Source: Rhodococcus jostii RHA1 | Lineage (GTDB): Bacteria > Actinomycetota > Actinomycetes > Mycobacteriales > Mycobacteriaceae | Reading direction: 5' to 3' | Length of the DNA stretch: 64,000 nucleotides | Assembly: GCF_000014565.1 (NCBI RefSeq) | Contig: NC_008268.1 | Location: 6,886,501 to 6,950,500, forward strand | In this document: positions 37,455-45,518 of the stretch, one piece after another | How positions within the stretch are numbered: position 1 is the first letter of the stretch | Layout of the letters: the number at the start of each line of letters is the position of its first letter | Made by a program: the position numbers and the translations under genes | Notes under the pieces: generated by a model | What the model saw: the letters and a program-made list of their open reading frames with translations, nothing else | What the model was told of the DNA's origin: nothing | The model's database searches: none

Positions 37455-37704
37455 CGTGACAGGCATTTCCGTTCGGTACTTCGCGGCCGCCGCCGACGCG
37501 GCGGGCTGCACCAAGGAAACTCTCGACCTCCCCGCCGGCGCCGACCTCGGCCAGGTGAAGGAACATCTCCTGGCCAAGTACGGCCCCGACATGCAGCAGG
37601 TGCTGTCGGTCTCCGCTTTCCTGGTGGACTCCGAGCTGACGCGCGACCTGACCCGCAGCGCCGGCACGCAGGTGGACGTCCTGCCGCCGTTCGCAGGCGG
37701 CTAG
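37447..37704 (+). CDS. moaD: Molybdopterin synthase sulfur carrier MoaD
   Basis: An 85-residue ubiquitin-like protein ending in PPFAGG; the terminal glycine is thiocarboxylated and supplies sulfur to MoaE. The start is GTG at 37447 inside the end of moaA, so the two are coupled. No moeB/moeZ activating gene is in the window. The last 4 nt overlap the convergent NmrA-like gene. Confidence 0.92.
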
Positions 37705-38486
37705 CGGGCCGCGTTCACGGAGTCGGCCAGCCACCGGTCGAACGTGATCGTTCCGAACCGATTGTCGGGCACCAGGTTCGACCCGTCCCGAAAGAACTGA
37801 CCCATCGCGCCCGGAAGGGGCACGGTCACGACGAATCCGTGCGTCCCGGTGGCCTTCTTCCATGCCGCCGTCAGATCGCGTGCGGTGCGAACCTCCGGTC
37901 CACCGATCGTGATCGTCCCCTCCGGCGCCGGTTCGGCGGCCAGGGCGGCGTCGACCAGCGCGGTCGCGACATCCCTGGTGTCGATGGTCTGGAAGCTCGT
38001 CTTGGAGAACGCGGGGATCAACCCGGCCCGGCTCGCCGGCCTCGCGATCATGGGAATGAAGTCGTGGAACTGGGTCGCCCGCACGATCGACGTCGCCACC
38101 GCGGCGCTCTCGTAGACCCGTTCCTGCTTCCGCTTCGCCTGGTAATAGGGGAATGCGCTGCGGTCGACGTTGACGATGGAGAGCAGCACGGCGCGTCCGA
38201 CCCCCGCGCCGTCCGCGGTGGCGAGGAGGTTCTCGGCGCCCTTCTCCAGCACGGCCCGGGTGCCGCGGGTCTTGCCGTCGGTGGTGTCCACCACGACGTC
38301 GACACCGTCGAGTGCCTCCGCGAGGCCGTCACCGGTGACGAGATCACCATGGAAATGGGCGATCTCGCTGCCCGGCGCACCGCCGTGCCGGGTCAGAACA
38401 CGGACGGAGTGACCGCGCGCGAGGAACTCCTTGACCACCTGCCTGCCTACAGTGCCGGTACCGCCCGCGACGAGCGCCTGGACCAT
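37701..38486 (-). CDS. NmrA-like NAD(P)-binding protein
   Basis: A 261-residue Rossmann-fold protein of the atypical SDR/NmrA class, with the dinucleotide motif GGTGTVGRQVV at the N-terminus, and DTTDG and YYQAKRKQERV later. It lacks the classical Tyr-x3-Lys catalytic arrangement in an obvious place (YYQAK may serve). Such proteins act as redox sensors or reductases. It follows nadE by 4 nt on the same strand and may be co-transcribed. Confidence 0.8.
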   Translation of the reverse strand: MVQALVAGGTGTVGRQVVKEFLARGHSVRVLTRHGGAPGSEIAHFHGDLVTGDGLAEALDGVDVVVDTTDGKTRGTRAVLEKGAENLLATADGAGVGRAVLLSIVNVDRSAFPYYQAKRKQERVYESAAVATSIVRATQFHDFIPMIARPASRAGLIPAFSKTSFQTIDTRDVATALVDAALAAEPAPEGTITIGGPEVRTARDLTAAWKKATGTHGFVVTVPLPGAMGQFFRDGSNLVPDNRFGTITFDRWLADSVNAAR

Positions 38487-38490
38487 CGGG

Positions 38491-39330
38491 TCACCGCCAC
38501 CACGTGTCGAGCGGGGTCACCGGGACCGCCCGCTTGTGGCGGGTATTCAGGAACATCGTCTCCAGCTTCTGCGCGACGGCGTCCGGCACGTCCTTGCCTT
38601 CGAGGTAGTCGTCGATCTGGGCGTACGTGACTCCCAGCGCTTCCTCGTCGGGGAGGGCGGGCCGATCGTCCTCGAGGTCGGCGGTGGGGACCTTCTTCCA
38701 CGTGCTCTCGGGTGCGCCGAGTTCTCGCAGGAGCGCGGCGCCCTGACGCTTGGACAACCCGGTCAGCGGGGTGACGTCCACGCCGCCGTCGCCGAACTTG
38801 GTGAAGAAGCCGGTGATCGCCTCGGCGGCATGGTCGGTGCCGACGACGAGATACCCGAGCTGTCCGGCGATCGAGTACTGGATCACCATGCGTTCGCGGG
38901 CCTTGATGTTTCCGCGGACGAAGTCGCGGAGTTCGCCGCCGTCGCCGATGATGTGGCGCAGCGCCTCGGACGACTCCTTCGCGGTGGCGTCCGCACCGGG
39001 CTTCACGTTGACGACCACCGACCGGTCGGGCTTGATGAAGTCGAGGGAGATCTGCGCGTCGGACTCGTCTGCCTGGGTGCCGTAGGGCAGCCGCACGGCG
39101 ACGAACTCGGCGTCGTGGCCCTCGTCGCGCAGTTCGCTCGCCGCGAGCTGGGCGAGGCGTCCGGTGAGGGTGCTGTCCTGACCGCCGCTGATGCCCAGGA
39201 CGAATCCCTTGGCCGGGGTCGACAGCAGGTAGTCCTTCAGGAATTGAACACGTTTGCGGATCTCGTCGGCCGCATCGATGGTGGGCCGGGCACCGAGTTC
39301 CTCGAGGATCTGCGCACGTAGATTAGCCAT
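38491..39330 (-). CDS. nadE: NH3-dependent NAD+ synthetase
   Basis: A 279-residue PP-loop enzyme that amidates nicotinate adenine dinucleotide with ammonia. The pyrophosphate loop is LGISGGQDS (45-53), and [21 protein letters not shown] and [17 protein letters not shown] are the family's later motifs. It lacks the glutaminase domain of the long actinobacterial NadE, so it is the short ammonia-using form. Confidence 0.93.
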   Translation of the reverse strand: MANLRAQILEELGARPTIDAADEIRKRVQFLKDYLLSTPAKGFVLGISGGQDSTLTGRLAQLAASELRDEGHDAEFVAVRLPYGTQADESDAQISLDFIKPDRSVVVNVKPGADATAKESSEALRHIIGDGGELRDFVRGNIKARERMVIQYSIAGQLGYLVVGTDHAAEAITGFFTKFGDGGVDVTPLTGLSKRQGAALLRELGAPESTWKKVPTADLEDDRPALPDEEALGVTYAQIDDYLEGKDVPDAVAQKLETMFLNTRHKRAVPVTPLDTWWR

Positions 39331-39380
39331 GACAGAACTCTAGCGAGTGCCCCTGACGAACGCAGGGTACGGTTCCGCGC

Positions 39381-39932
39381 ATGAGTAGATCGGACGTTCT
39401 GGTGGTCAGCGCGACCAAGGCGGAGGCCGTGCACGTCCCGTCCGAGTTCGAGGTCTTGATCACCGGGATCGGCAAGGTGAGCGCCGCCGTGGCCGTGGCG
39501 TCCGCACTCGCCGACTATCCGCGAACGGACAAGCCGCTCGTCGTCAACATCGGCACCGCCGGTGCGTTGCACGAGCATCACAGCGGCCTGTTCACGCCAT
39601 CCACCGTCCTCAACCACGACATCAGTGGCGACGCCATCCGGGCACTCGGGCACGACGTGGCCGATCTCCTCGCCCTGCCGGACGGCGACGGTTCGGTGCT
39701 CGCGACCGGCGATCTGTTCGTGTCCGACGCCGGCGTGCGCGACGTGCTCGCCCGCAGAGCCGACCTCGTCGACATGGAGGGTTTCGCCGTCGCCTATGCC
39801 AGCGCTCGCGGCGGCGCCCGGTGCCGGCTGGTCAAGCACGTCAGCGACACGGCCGACGACTCGGCACTGGACTGGCCCGCCCGGATCGATTCGAGCGCCC
39901 GGGAACTCGGTCGCTGGCTGGCGGATCTCTAG
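39381..39932 (+). CDS. Nucleosidase/nucleoside phosphorylase-like protein
   Basis: A 183-residue member of the purine nucleoside phosphorylase/MTAN superfamily: the N-terminal ITGIGKVSAAVAV, the central VNIGTAGAL, and the ribose-binding VDMEGFAVAYA with Glu, followed by KHVSDTADD. It probably cleaves a nucleoside such as an adenosine derivative. It is shorter than MtnN (about 230) and the exact substrate is open. The last 4 nt overlap the convergent lipoprotein gene. Confidence 0.82.
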   Translation: MSRSDVLVVSATKAEAVHVPSEFEVLITGIGKVSAAVAVASALADYPRTDKPLVVNIGTAGALHEHHSGLFTPSTVLNHDISGDAIRALGHDVADLLALPDGDGSVLATGDLFVSDAGVRDVLARRADLVDMEGFAVAYASARGGARCRLVKHVSDTADDSALDWPARIDSSARELGRWLADL

Positions 39933-40699
39933 CTCGCCCGCAGTGTCAGTCCGATCCCGTCGCTGTTGACCAGTCGCAGCGAGTCCGAATGGACGCTGTA
40001 GCCCGTCTCCCCGGTCAACGCGGCGAGTACGGCACGCTCGACCTCGGACACGTCCGGGGGGCATGCCATCCGGGTGGTGGCCCAGGGCCCGAACGAGATC
40101 GAACTCCGCTGCACGTCCGCGGTTCCGGTCATGCGGTTGCAGCCGGTGAAGCCGGACGCCGAACCGTCGCCGGCGATCAGCAACTGGGGTGCCGTCCTCT
40201 CCAGCGCCGCCGTCGTCGTGACCGCGTCCGGACTGATCAGGGCGGTGACCGTCCAGGTGGTCCCGACGACGGGCCGATTCGGCCGGACGACCTTCTCGTC
40301 CGTCAGCGTCACCGAACCGGTGGGCGTGGTGAGGGTGAGTGTGTCGCCGCCGAGCGTCCAGTTCGGCTGCGCGTCCAGCAGTGCCGCCACCCAGGCGTCC
40401 GCGCCGGCGGCCTCGCCCGGACAGGCCATCAACGTCATCGCGAGCGGACCCGCCACGACCTTCCCGCCGGACAGGTCGACGTCGGCGCTGCCCTGATTGC
40501 ATCCGGCCTCGACGGAGAGGCGTCCGGTGTCGGTGAAGCCGAGCACGAGCGGCCCACCGCCGGGAATGGGATCGCCCTCGACGGAGGTGGACACGAAGGT
40601 GCGGCCCGCCGGATCCGGCGGCCCAGGCTGCGCGTCGCCGCCGCAGGCGGTGAGCGAGGCGAACGTCAGGAGGCCGAGAACGGTGGCGGTGGTGCGCAT
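39929..40699 (-). CDS. META-domain lipoprotein
   Basis: A 256-residue secreted lipoprotein: signal peptide with lipobox LTACGG, then two META/HslJ-like domains (about 30-135 and 140-250), each ending in a CPG/CPP segment (MTLMACPGE, ATTRMACPPD) and each with a GCN motif (AGCNQGS, TGCNRMTG). HslJ-type proteins are linked to stress or antibiotic tolerance in E. coli. The function here is unknown. Confidence 0.83.
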   Translation of the reverse strand: MRTTATVLGLLTFASLTACGGDAQPGPPDPAGRTFVSTSVEGDPIPGGGPLVLGFTDTGRLSVEAGCNQGSADVDLSGGKVVAGPLAMTLMACPGEAAGADAWVAALLDAQPNWTLGGDTLTLTTPTGSVTLTDEKVVRPNRPVVGTTWTVTALISPDAVTTTAALERTAPQLLIAGDGSASGFTGCNRMTGTADVQRSSISFGPWATTRMACPPDVSEVERAVLAALTGETGYSVHSDSLRLVNSDGIGLTLRAS

Positions 40700-40733
40700 T
40701 CCCCGAGGTTAGACAAATTGTCCGGATTCTGGA

Positions 40734-41342
40734 TCAACATCGGGTGACGCGCCGGATCAGGTCCTCCCATGCGGCGCCGAGCCGTTCGACGGACATCCCG
40801 AGGTCGCGCAATTCGTGCAGTACCAGCGTGGCCTCGAGGGGTGCGAGCAGTGAACAGGCGAGCAGTTCGTGGTCGCACCGCACCCCGGCCGCGCGAAGCA
40901 GCGACACGACGTGGCGCACGGACACCGCCCGGGCGGGTGCGGCGAAACGGAACTCGACGGAGTTCTCGGCCGCGCGCTGGACCTCGCCCTGCACCTCCAC
41001 GATTGCGATGCGCGCGTGCCCGTAGGCGATCAGCCGGTCGATCGGGTCGGCGCCCGGCCCGAGCGGCGGTGGACCGAACATGAACGACTGCTGGAGTTCC
41101 CGTTCGGTGTGGTCGAGGAGTGCGTGCATGAGGCCCGACCGACTGCCGAACCGGCGGAACACTGTGCCCTTGCCCACACCGGCCCTGCAGGCGACCGCGT
41201 CCATCGTGACGGCGTCGACGCCGCGTTCCGCGACCAGCAGGGCCGCAGCATCGAGCAGAAGACGCCGGTTGCGGGCGGCGTCTCCGCGTTCCGGGGGATC
41301 GACCCCGATCTGGGGTAGCAGGGGACTGGTCACGCTTCGCAT
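40734..41342 (-). CDS. TetR-family regulator
   Basis: A 202-residue repressor with an N-terminal HTH (about 22-70: NRRLLLDAAALLVAERGV, VACRAGVGKGTVFRRFGSR) and an all-alpha ligand domain. It is divergent from an NAD(P)H-dependent FMN reductase gene; a 12-bp perfect palindrome in the 92-nt gap is its likely operator. A quinone, azo or nitro compound as inducer would fit the neighbour, but this is inference. Confidence 0.87.
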   Translation of the reverse strand: MRSVTSPLLPQIGVDPPERGDAARNRRLLLDAAALLVAERGVDAVTMDAVACRAGVGKGTVFRRFGSRSGLMHALLDHTERELQQSFMFGPPPLGPGADPIDRLIAYGHARIAIVEVQGEVQRAAENSVEFRFAAPARAVSVRHVVSLLRAAGVRCDHELLACSLLAPLEATLVLHELRDLGMSVERLGAAWEDLIRRVTRC

Positions 41343-41362
41343 CCTACCGTGACGGGAACATA

Positions 41363-41381
41363 AGTGGACCGCGGTCCGTTT
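41363..41381. promoter_or_regulatory. TetR operator and reductase promoter
   Basis: GGACCGCGGTCC (41366-41377) is a perfect palindrome extended by A.TGGACC/GGTCCG.T flanks. A TATACAT -10-like box begins near 41388, so a repressor bound here would cover the -35 region. Confidence 0.7.
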
Positions 41382-41434
41382 AGTTGCTATACATGTTCAC
41401 GAATCGCCCTACGCACCATCGAAGGATCATTGAC

Positions 41435-41998
41435 ATGTCACAGACCAACGTTCTCGTTCTCGTCGGCAGCCTGCGCGCCGCCTCGGTCAACCGTCAGCTC
41501 GCCGAGACCGCGACCGCCGTGGCGCCCGCGGGTGCCGAGGTGACCGTGTTCGACGGCCTCGGAGACGTCCCCTTCTACAACGAGGACATCGACGTCGCCG
41601 GTTCCATCCCCGCCGTCGAGGCGCTGCGTGAGGCCGCCGGCCGCGCCGACGCGCTCCTGCTTCTCACGCCCGAGTACAACGGCACCATCCCCGCCGTCCT
41701 CAAGAACGCCATCGACTGGATCTCCCGGCCGTACGGCACCGGAGCCGTGAAGGACAAGCCCGTCGCCGTCATCAGCGCCTCGCCCAGCGGCAACGGTGCA
41801 CAGTGGGCGCACGAGGACACCCGCAAGGCCGTCCGCATCGCCGGCGGCAAGGTTCTCGAGGACGTCACCCTCGCCATCGGCGGCACCATCGACAAGTTCG
41901 GTGACCGGCACCCGCGCGAGAACGCCGAGGTCGCGCAGCAGGTCGCCGACGTCGTCGCCAGCCTCGTCGACGCCACGAAGCAGCTCGTCGACGCCTGA
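41435..41998 (+). CDS. NAD(P)H-dependent FMN reductase
   Basis: A 187-residue flavodoxin-fold reductase with the FMN-binding LVGSLRAASVNRQLAE and the family signature LLTPEYNGTIPAVLKNAIDW. It could reduce quinones, azo dyes, chromate or free flavin. The ATG at 41435 gives the canonical N-terminus; two ATGs further up lie in the operator/leader. It is divergent from and probably repressed by the TetR gene. Confidence 0.88.
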   Translation: MSQTNVLVLVGSLRAASVNRQLAETATAVAPAGAEVTVFDGLGDVPFYNEDIDVAGSIPAVEALREAAGRADALLLLTPEYNGTIPAVLKNAIDWISRPYGTGAVKDKPVAVISASPSGNGAQWAHEDTRKAVRIAGGKVLEDVTLAIGGTIDKFGDRHPRENAEVAQQVADVVASLVDATKQLVDA

Positions 41999-42027
41999 CG
42001 ATCCGCTCGCACGCGCCGCCGTCGCCG

Positions 42028-42861
42028 CTACAGCCCGGTCCGATCCAGGGCTGCGTCGACGGCGTCGCGCACCGAGTCGAAGTCGTCACCGGCCGCCAGG
42101 GCGCAGTCCCTGGCGGCTTCTATCTGTTCACGCACCGTCTCGTACCGCGCGACCCACTCCTCCTTGTTGTCGCGCCAGTAACCGATGACGTCGTATCGGT
42201 CCGAGTCCCAGTCCAGGTCGTGGCGCAACCAGCGCCGCACCACCCGCGACGCCTTCGCCTCGCCCGCGAACCACACGTATCCCGGTCCATCCGGTCGCGA
42301 CCAGTCGCGGGCCGCGTCGGCGAGCAGACTGTCGCCGGCGCCGTTGCCGCTCCCGTCCAGCCACGTGACGGTCACCCCGGCATCGGTGGCGAACTGCTGT
42401 CGGTCCTCGGGGGTCGTGACCTCCGCGATGACGTGCACCCGCGACGAGCCGGGTAGTTCCTCGAGTATCCGGCCGACGGCGGGCAGTGCCGTCATGTCGG
42501 CGAGGAGGAGTTGCCACTCGGCGTCGGCGGGTGGCGCGTGCCACCCCGAGGCGGTGGAGAAGCCGAGCGTCTCACCCGGGCGCGCGCGTGCGGCCCAGTG
42601 CGCCGCGGTTCCGCCCGCGTGGACGGCGAAATCGATGTCCATCTCCAGGGCGTCCGGGTCCCAGCGGCGGACGGTGTAGCTGCGCTTCTCCGCGCCGTCC
42701 GGGGGGAAGGCCAGGAGCAGGCGCTCGTCCGGCCGACCGCTGGACTCGAATCGACCGAGATCTCCGCCCGCGAGGGTGATCCTCTGCATATTCGGCGTCA
42801 CCCGCGTCGTGCGCGCCACGGATGCCGACCAGGCGAGGTGGTCCAGGGGGTCGTCGGACAT
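42028..42861 (-). CDS. Siderophore-interacting protein (ferric reductase-like)
   Basis: A 277-residue flavoprotein of the SIP/ViuB family: FAD-binding N-terminal barrel (RSYTVRRWDPDALEMDIDFAVH), GPAAHWA-equivalent GTAAHWAARARPGE, and the NAD(P)H domain ending VWFAGEAKASRVVRRWLR and VIGYWR. It would reduce ferric siderophores in the cytosol to release iron. The C-terminal 50 residues after GYWR are an acidic extension. No iron box is visible upstream. Confidence 0.9.
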   Translation of the reverse strand: MSDDPLDHLAWSASVARTTRVTPNMQRITLAGGDLGRFESSGRPDERLLLAFPPDGAEKRSYTVRRWDPDALEMDIDFAVHAGGTAAHWAARARPGETLGFSTASGWHAPPADAEWQLLLADMTALPAVGRILEELPGSSRVHVIAEVTTPEDRQQFATDAGVTVTWLDGSGNGAGDSLLADAARDWSRPDGPGYVWFAGEAKASRVVRRWLRHDLDWDSDRYDVIGYWRDNKEEWVARYETVREQIEAARDCALAAGDDFDSVRDAVDAALDRTGL

Positions 42862-43078
42862 GCGCTCACGGTACCGGGACCGGCAGGCAGCTACCGGTCG
42901 GCAAGCATGGCGAGCGCGTCGTGTGCGACGCCCCGGCGTGCCCGGCCGCGCGCGGTCGGGGAGCGGCGCCTCCGGGTGGGACGAGGGCTGCGCTCGGAGG
43001 GGGCCGACGTCGTCCCGCGGAGTCGTCTCCGGCCGGTGCGGGCGGTGCTCTCCCGAAGGACGTAAGCTCCCGGAGCGT
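42862..43078 (-). other. Noncoding flank downstream of the TnpB-like gene
   Basis: These 217 nt between the siderophore-interacting protein gene and the TnpB stop contain no gene. In TnpB elements the guide RNA overlaps the 3' end of tnpB and runs into this flank. On the minus strand just past the stop, GCTCCGGGAGC-TTACGT-CCTTCGGGAGAGC is hairpin-prone. It is a candidate scaffold and right end; not proven. Confidence 0.3.
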
Positions 43079-44890
43079 CTACGTAGACCTCATACCATCC
43101 GCCACTGGTGTGGCGGGCGTCTGAGATGTACGTGTGTCACGGCTACCCGCATCACCGTGCGGTGGTGTGGGTTGGACCGTGTCCCACACCGACGCTTGTG
43201 GTGCAGGAACATGCTGTTTCGGAGTCACCCCCAACCGCGGCGTCACGGTGGGCAGGCTGCGGCGGACCCGGCGATGCCGGGGCCTGCTCGGGGTCGGACC
43301 GGTTTTGTCGCGCGATGGCCGGACCGGCGCGTGTTCGGCGACCCGGACGGCGGGCAGCTGCCCCCGCCGGCGGGTGACGTTGTTCTTGCCGAGCAGTGCG
43401 CGTTTGGCCAGGTTCACCCCGGCGAGGTGGTCGCGGTTGCCACCGACCCGGCAGCCCGGGCACCACGCGTCGTGATAGCCGCCGGGACGGGCAAGTGGTT
43501 CGTCGCAGCCCGGACACAATGCCGAGGAGCCTCGGGCGGGCACCGAGACCACCGTGATGCCGGCACCGGCGGCGGTGTGCGCGAGGGCGGCGACCGCTTG
43601 GCGGCGGGCGGACTGCGCGGCCCGGTTGTTGTTGACCCGGCCGTGTCCGCGGGTCTCGAGGGTGCTGAGATCTTCCACCGCGATCACCTGCGCTCCGGCG
43701 GTGGTGGCGTAGTCGGTGACCTGGCAGGCGAAGTGGAACGCGAGTTCCCGGTTGATCTTCCCCCGCTTGGCACCCACCGCGGTGCGGTGTTCGTCGAGGA
43801 CGGCGATCTTCGCCTCCAGCTGGGCGCGGACCTCCGGTGGGGCGGTGGCGGCCAGCCGGGTCAGCCGGGCGGCCTTGGCGTGCAGCAGCTGCCCCTCGGC
43901 CTGCAGGCGCGCCAGTTTGATTCCGAGGCCCCGGTCGTCGTAGGTGAAGCCCCGGTAATCCGACACCAGCCCCTCCGGGCTGTCGGTGGTGATGGCGGCG
44001 GCACCGAGCGTGGACGGGGACCAATCCACGCCCACCGCGACCGCGGCCGAGTCCAGGTCGCCTGCCGGGACGAGTTCGGTCGCGGCGCACCGCCACAACA
44101 GACCCCGGCGGTCGAGGACCAGGATCGGCAGATGCCAATCGATGACAGGCCGGCCGCACAGGTGCGCGGGGATGGCCGCGGTCAGCCGCACCCGCCGCCA
44201 CTGCGCCCGCCCCACCAGCGCGGGACAGGTCGGCAGCTTCACCGTCAACACCAGCTCATGCTCTGCGACGGTGACGGCAAGCTGCGCGAGCTGCCGATCG
44301 GCGGCCGACAGTCGGGCCATCGACGCGATCTGCGGTGGTCCCTGCAGGTCGGTGATCCGCAACCGGCCGGCCGGTGCCCCGCCACTGGAGCGGGCGCGTG
44401 CGGCGAGCTGGCGCCGCACACCCCGAGCGAAACCCGAGGGCACAGAGTCGCCCGGCTCGGTGGGTGCGGTCAGACGACCGGTGGCCGGGTCGAATCGGGT
44501 CGACAGTGCCGCGATCGCGGTGTCCCGGTAGGTCAGGCTCCGCAGGGTTGCCAGCACCTGCGCGGTCACCACCCGGCTCACCCGCGACGGCACATAGACC
44601 CCGTCCGGATAGAACGGATCCCAGCCGAGCCGCGCCGCGGCGACATGACCCTGTGCGGGCAGCCTGCGGTCCTGGCGGTCACGGCCGGCGGCGAGCACGT
44701 CGAACGTCGCCGGCCGCCACAGCCGCGACACCAACTCGGCGCCAGCACCTGCAATCAGATCGAGCAGCCACCCCACCCGGGTGTCGACGTCATCGAGGCC
44801 GATCCGCTCACCGGTCGCGTCGTCGACCGCCACGTGGGCGCGGGTGGTGAACGCGAACTGCCGCGGCACAGTCGATCCCGGCCCGGTCAT
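43079..44890 (-). CDS. tnpB: TnpB-type RuvC nuclease homologue (IS607/IS605 accessory family)
   Basis: A 603-residue protein with a split RuvC fold: Asp289 (VGVDWS), Glu406 (VIAVEDLS) and Asp487 (GGNRDHLAGVNLAKRA) form the expected catalytic triad. A CPGC-x14-CPGC zinc finger (Cys459, 462, 477, 480) lies between the second and third. The N-terminal 280 residues would be the WED/REC-like part. After the RuvC domain comes a Pro/Arg/Thr-rich tail of about 100 residues (504-603) absent from typical 400-residue TnpBs. TnpB proteins are RNA-guided DNA nucleases. The start is ATG 44890. Upstream on the same strand lies a broken IS607-type recombinase; there is no CRISPR array nearby. Confidence 0.85.
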   Translation of the reverse strand: MTGPGSTVPRQFAFTTRAHVAVDDATGERIGLDDVDTRVGWLLDLIAGAGAELVSRLWRPATFDVLAAGRDRQDRRLPAQGHVAAARLGWDPFYPDGVYVPSRVSRVVTAQVLATLRSLTYRDTAIAALSTRFDPATGRLTAPTEPGDSVPSGFARGVRRQLAARARSSGGAPAGRLRITDLQGPPQIASMARLSAADRQLAQLAVTVAEHELVLTVKLPTCPALVGRAQWRRVRLTAAIPAHLCGRPVIDWHLPILVLDRRGLLWRCAATELVPAGDLDSAAVAVGVDWSPSTLGAAAITTDSPEGLVSDYRGFTYDDRGLGIKLARLQAEGQLLHAKAARLTRLAATAPPEVRAQLEAKIAVLDEHRTAVGAKRGKINRELAFHFACQVTDYATTAGAQVIAVEDLSTLETRGHGRVNNNRAAQSARRQAVAALAHTAAGAGITVVSVPARGSSALCPGCDEPLARPGGYHDAWCPGCRVGGNRDHLAGVNLAKRALLGKNNVTRRRGQLPAVRVAEHAPVRPSRDKTGPTPSRPRHRRVRRSLPTVTPRLGVTPKQHVPAPQASVWDTVQPTPPHGDAGSRDTRTSQTPATPVADGMRST

Positions 44891-45005
44891 AGCCGGCACA
44901 ATTCGGGATCGGTCAGCACCTTCACGTTCCCACACGCGCGGACCATGATGCACCAGCCGTCCGCCGGCACCGCCGGTGACAAGAACCCGCGAACGCCCGA
45001 GATGC

Positions 45006-45518
45006 TCACCGGTTAACCCATTCCCAACCCTGCCGCGGCGTCGTGGCTGCCTGATCGTAATCGAGCAGCCAGCGGGCGCGCGTGCAACGTAGCAAGACTG
45101 TCGAGCGGGAGACCCCGTCGTTGATTCTGTTTCGACCACAGCGCCCAGAGAACCGGCCGGACAACGATGCCGGCACCGCCCTGACGTCATCCATCAACCC
45201 TCCCACCAGCGATCTGTCGCTCCTGTCTCGTACGACCTTGACTGTAACGCCGGCCTCCGACAAGTACCGCCCGATCCAGCCCACCGGCGAACTGGGCCAA
45301 TCGATCTCGCCACACCACCCGCACCGCCGTGAACCGACCCTCGGCCGCGTCGTCGAGCATCCGGCCCAACCCCGCCCGCTGCCCCCGCCGACCCGGGCCC
45401 GCACTCCCCCATCCGGGCGGCCTGCCCTGATAGGAGTCGAGGTCCGCGCGGTCAAAGATTCGGTGACCCGAACCGGTGCACCCAGAAGGCCACCGGCCCT
45501 ACCTGCCGCCTTGCGCAC
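45006..45518 (-). pseudogene. IS607-type serine recombinase remnant
   Basis: Two pieces in different frames match one resolvase-type transposase. The first (about 45393-45285) reads LGRMLDDAAEGRFTAVRVVWRDRLA; the second (about 45281-45129) reads GWIGRYLSEAGVTVKVV ... LVGGLMDDVRAV and ends with a degenerate LSGRFSGRCGRNR in place of the usual LYGRRxxR motif. The N-terminal YARVS catalytic-serine segment is not intact. A frameshift near 45283 and the missing N-terminus make it inactive. Its position upstream of tnpB is the IS607 order. Confidence 0.6.

Noticed and set aside
42776-45016. A 746-codon open frame antisense to the TnpB-like gene.
   Set aside because: No recognisable domain; the minus strand holds the RuvC motifs and zinc finger.
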